NCBI GenBank assembly: GCA_946619805.1
Contig: CAMOMM010000047.1
Span: 1 to 7,260 of the forward strand
Direction of reading: 5' to 3'
Length of the DNA stretch: 7,260 bases
Source of the DNA: an uncultured Bacillota bacterium
Lineage (GTDB): Bacteria > Bacillota_I > Bacilli_A > Erysipelotrichales > Erysipelotrichaceae
Within the stretch, counting starts at the first letter, position 1; the number at the start of each line of letters is the position of its first letter. The notes beneath the pieces were generated by a model. It saw only the letters and a list, made by a program, of their open reading frames with translations, did not search any database and had not been told where the DNA came from. The position numbers and the translations under genes were made by a program. Positions 5,689-7,260 of this stretch are shown one piece after another.

Positions 5689-6438
5689 CTATAATTCGAC
5701 TTTGCTGGTAATTGCAGTGATGGAACTTCCATCCAACACAACATCGATATCCGGGTCATAGTGGTGATTCATGACGGTTTCCACATTACGCTTATCAGAT
5801 GTTTCATAATGGGTAACGGCTTCACTGTTGCTTGAACCGCCCATCTTCTTGCGGTTGATCAGACGTTCAGCCAGCTTGGCAGCATCATTGTGGATAAACA
5901 GACTCAGATCACAGTATTCATGGATGTCTTTCCAGTTTCCTTCATTATACAGGAGGTAATTTCCTTCGATCAGGACGATGTCACGGTCAATGGTAATGAC
6001 ATCATCAACGGAATCATGGATCTGGCGGCTGTAGAGCGGCCAGGTAATGTTTCCGGATTTGATTGCCTTAAGCTTGTTTCTGAGAGCGTCAACGTTGAAG
6101 CTTTCAGGGCAGCCTTTGTATATGGCCAGAGGTTCTGTTTTCCCGTCAACTTCCAATGTCATGTCCTTTATTACATCCTTCTTGTACATGAAGCCGTCAA
6201 TGCCGGCAGCCTGCAGAGGAATGAGGTCATCATGGCTGTCGGAGAGATGCTGCAGGAAGTAGGAAAGTGTGGTCTTGCCGCATCCCGGAGGAGCAGCCAG
6301 AAATACTATCAGCTTATCTTTTCTGCTTTCCTTCATTCTGGTAAGCAGGCGCAGTAAAGGAAGATAGAATCCTTCTATGTCCTTTTCGTCAAATGTTGCG
6401 GCAACTTCAAGCCCGTTAACGGATAGATTGTAAACCAT
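5689..6438 (-). CDS. P-loop uridine-kinase-like (nucleoside/sugar) kinase
   Basis: This 249-residue cytoplasmic protein belongs to the uridine kinase / pantothenate kinase-like P-loop group, close in style to proteins annotated as nucleoside/nucleotide kinase family or YggC-like. Walker A is APPGCGKTT at 49-57. IDGFMY at 80-85 matches the substrate-binding D-G-F block, WPLYSR at 133-138 the P-x-Y-x-R block, and IVLIEGNYLL at 154-163 the Walker-B-like strand. RLINRKK at 192-198 is the probable lid, with basic residues for phosphate transfer. Its ATG shares one base with the EIIA stop (TAATG), and GAGGAT lies a few bases upstream, so it is translationally coupled to a PTS subunit. That context argues for a sugar or sugar derivative rather than uridine as substrate; the real substrate cannot be read from the sequence. 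Confidence 0.85.
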   Translation of the reverse strand: MVYNLSVNGLEVAATFDEKDIEGFYLPLLRLLTRMKESRKDKLIVFLAAPPGCGKTTLSYFLQHLSDSHDDLIPLQAAGIDGFMYKKDVIKDMTLEVDGKTEPLAIYKGCPESFNVDALRNKLKAIKSGNITWPLYSRQIHDSVDDVITIDRDIVLIEGNYLLYNEGNWKDIHEYCDLSLFIHNDAAKLAERLINRKKMGGSSNSEAVTHYETSDKRNVETVMNHHYDPDIDVVLDGSSITAITSKVEL

Positions 6439-6857
6439 TATTCGTCATCCTCAGAGGCATTGGCACTCTGATAAGAGTTGACGTAGATGATGCTGGAAGA
6501 ACACTCAGCAATGCATCCCTGAATGTCTTCTTCAGTAAGATAGTTATCCTGAGGCTTCAGCAGAACGGCCAGCAGTAACGGTGCATTGGTGCCGGTGAAC
6601 AGATGGTAATGAGGTCTGTCCTTGTAGAAACCCAGCCACTGATTTACGGAACCGAACAGAATGTCGGAAAAGGCTACTATTTCATCTTCAGGATCCTGGG
6701 CATTGAAGTAGGCTTCCAGTTCTTCCCTGACGGTATTGCACTTGGTAAAGGCACAGATGGTCTTGACTTCATACATGCCGGGCATAAAGAATTCAACGGT
6801 GGCAGCCAGTCCTTCTGCCAGATCGCTGTGTGTTACGATAAGAACTTTTCTTTTCAT
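6438..6857 (-). CDS. PTS mannose/fructose/sorbose family EIIA component
   Basis: This 139-residue cytoplasmic phosphocarrier takes phosphate from HPr and gives it to EIIB. The N-terminus KRKVLIVTHSDLAEGL fits the mannose-type EIIA fold, with His10 at the phosphorylated position after the first strand. SDILFGSVNQ near 64-73 corresponds to the family's D-x-x-G-G-S-V-N-Q turn, but the first Gly is Phe here. The C-terminus is acidic (ASEDDE). I chose the start at 6857 over an ATG at 6908 because GGAGG lies 7 bases before it; the longer version would run through the AT-rich inverted repeat. It supplies the subunit missing from the EIIBCD operon on the other strand. Promoter placement is unclear: a hairpin at 6891-6931 separates it from the regulator gene upstream. 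Confidence 0.88.
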   Translation of the reverse strand: MKRKVLIVTHSDLAEGLAATVEFFMPGMYEVKTICAFTKCNTVREELEAYFNAQDPEDEIVAFSDILFGSVNQWLGFYKDRPHYHLFTGTNAPLLLAVLLKPQDNYLTEEDIQGCIAECSSSIIYVNSYQSANASEDDE

Positions 6858-6880
6858 TGTTATACCTCCGGTCAGTTTTA

Positions 6881-6931
6881 CAACTAAATAAAAACACTTA
6901 TTGCACAAAATATCAATGCAATAAGCGTTTT
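6881..6931 (-). terminator. Hairpin between regulator and EIIA genes: terminator, possibly also an operator
   Basis: The arms 6891-6905 and 6917-6931 pair over 15 positions with a single mismatch (6896/6926) around an 11-base loop; the inner nine pairs are CTTATTGCA/TGCAATAAG. On the minus strand the stem runs into TTTTTATTTAG, so it resembles a terminator for the regulator gene, though it is GC-poor. The arms also contain TATTGCACA (6899-6907) and TGCAATA (6917-6923), which resemble the repeated operator-like motif, so the dyad may instead or additionally be a protein binding site. Confidence 0.6.
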
Positions 6932-6956
6932 GCCAGAATATCGGTCAGTGTTTCTT

Positions 6957-6986
6957 GACAAATGCGCAATATTTATGAACAAATGC
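6957..6986. promoter_or_regulatory. Operator-like motif, copy B, with direct repeat
   Basis: ACAAATGCGCAATA at 6958-6971 repeats the motif found at 1157-1170. ACAAATGC recurs at 6979-6986, exactly 21 bases (about two helical turns) further on, as expected for a dimer or tetramer bound on one DNA face. The site lies about 101 bases upstream of the EIIA start, just after the regulator's stop codon. Close by on the minus strand, TTGTCA and TATTCT with a 15-base spacer form only a weak promoter candidate. The role as operator is inferred. Confidence 0.5.
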
Positions 6987-7260
6987 TACAGAAGTGCCAT
7001 TTTGTCAGTTTCTATTATAGACGGAACCGGCTTTCCGACGTAATTGGTATGTGAGTCAGTGATGATGGTTACTTCGTCAAGGCTGGCATAACTGCATGGG
7101 TAGGCAACATTGAATTTGGTGTTGTCTGAAAGAACATAGGCTTTCTTGCTGTGAGTGATTACAGCTCTCTTTACTTCTGCTTCATATTCGTTGGTAGTGG
7201 TAACGCCCATCTTTTCATGTATTCCATTGGAACCGATGAAGCAGACATCGAAATAATACT
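6986..7260 (-). CDS. DeoR-family transcriptional regulator, C-terminal part (5' end outside window)
   Basis: The minus-strand frame is open from the right edge to TAG at 6986-6988, giving about 90 residues. It reads YYFDVCFIGSNGIHEKMG, then EYEAEVKRAVI, then KAYVLSDNTKF, and finally VTIITD. This is the end of the DeoR-type ligand-binding domain, where the F-I-G-x-N-G-I, Glu-rich helix, L-x-D-x-x-K-F and T-D motifs are standard; this domain usually senses a phosphorylated sugar. The ATG at 7210 is internal, since the family motifs continue upstream of it. The DNA-binding N-terminal half lies beyond the window. Next to a PTS locus it is the obvious candidate regulator, most likely a repressor released by a pathway intermediate. 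The repeated motifs at 1155-1170 and 6957-6986 are its candidate targets. Confidence 0.9.
   Translation of the reverse strand, partial: YYFDVCFIGSNGIHEKMGVTTTNEYEAEVKRAVITHSKKAYVLSDNTKFNVAYPCSYASLDEVTIITDSHTNYVGKPVPSIIETDKMALL

Noticed and set aside
5890..6357. A 155-codon plus-strand open frame antisense to the P-loop kinase
   Set aside because: The minus-strand frame has all kinase motifs in order; the plus-strand protein matches no family I know and lacks a proper ribosome binding site.
6858..6908. Extended EIIA start at 6908
   Set aside because: The extension adds MCNKCFYLVVKL-type sequence before the conserved strand-His start and runs into the inverted repeat; GGAGG is correctly placed for 6857.
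1..7260. Mobile element, CRISPR array, tRNA or rRNA
   Set aside because: No transposase or integrase genes, terminal repeats, regularly spaced repeats or RNA-gene signatures were seen on either strand.

Overview
The window looks like chromosomal DNA of a low-to-mid GC Firmicute. A member of the Erysipelotrichia is my best guess, from overall gene style: strong AAGGAGG-type ribosome binding sites, a sigma-A-type promoter, a DegV protein, a mannose-family PTS and a DeoR-type regulator. I cannot place it to genus. No phage, IS element, CRISPR array or RNA gene is visible.

Layout: (1) Positions 1-486 (+) are the 3' end of a DegV-family fatty-acid-binding protein. (2) A small unrecognised membrane protein on the minus strand (525-1064) converges on it across a strong bidirectional terminator. 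(3) A divergent intergenic region (1065-1263) carries a clear promoter, a cre-like site and repeat motifs. (4) A plus-strand operon (1264-5621) encodes a PfkB-family sugar-phosphate kinase, EIIB, EIIC and EIID of a mannose/sorbose-family PTS permease and, behind an internal terminator, a cytoplasmic ceramidase-like (neutral/alkaline ceramidase N-terminal domain) zinc amidohydrolase. (5) Two tandem terminators separate it from a convergent minus-strand group: a P-loop uridine-kinase-like kinase (5689-6438) translationally coupled to the missing PTS subunit EIIA (6438-6857), preceded by the 3' end of a DeoR-family regulator (6986 to the right edge).

Together the genes look like one dispersed sugar-utilisation locus. 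EIIA and EIIB would pass phosphate from HPr to a substrate imported by EIIC/EIID. The ceramidase-like protein could then remove an acyl or amide group from the imported phosphorylated compound, and one or both kinases could phosphorylate the product. A DeoR regulator, typically responsive to sugar phosphates, would control it. No aldolase, isomerase or deaminase is in the window, so the pathway is incomplete here and the substrate is unknown.

The most interesting points are the PTS-linked ceramidase-like enzyme, which keeps the apparent zinc ligands but has Gly where ceramidases have the nucleophilic Ser; a 14-base identical motif in two distant intergenic regions that may be the DeoR operator; and a sharp leucine-codon switch to TTA confined to the two membrane PTS genes.
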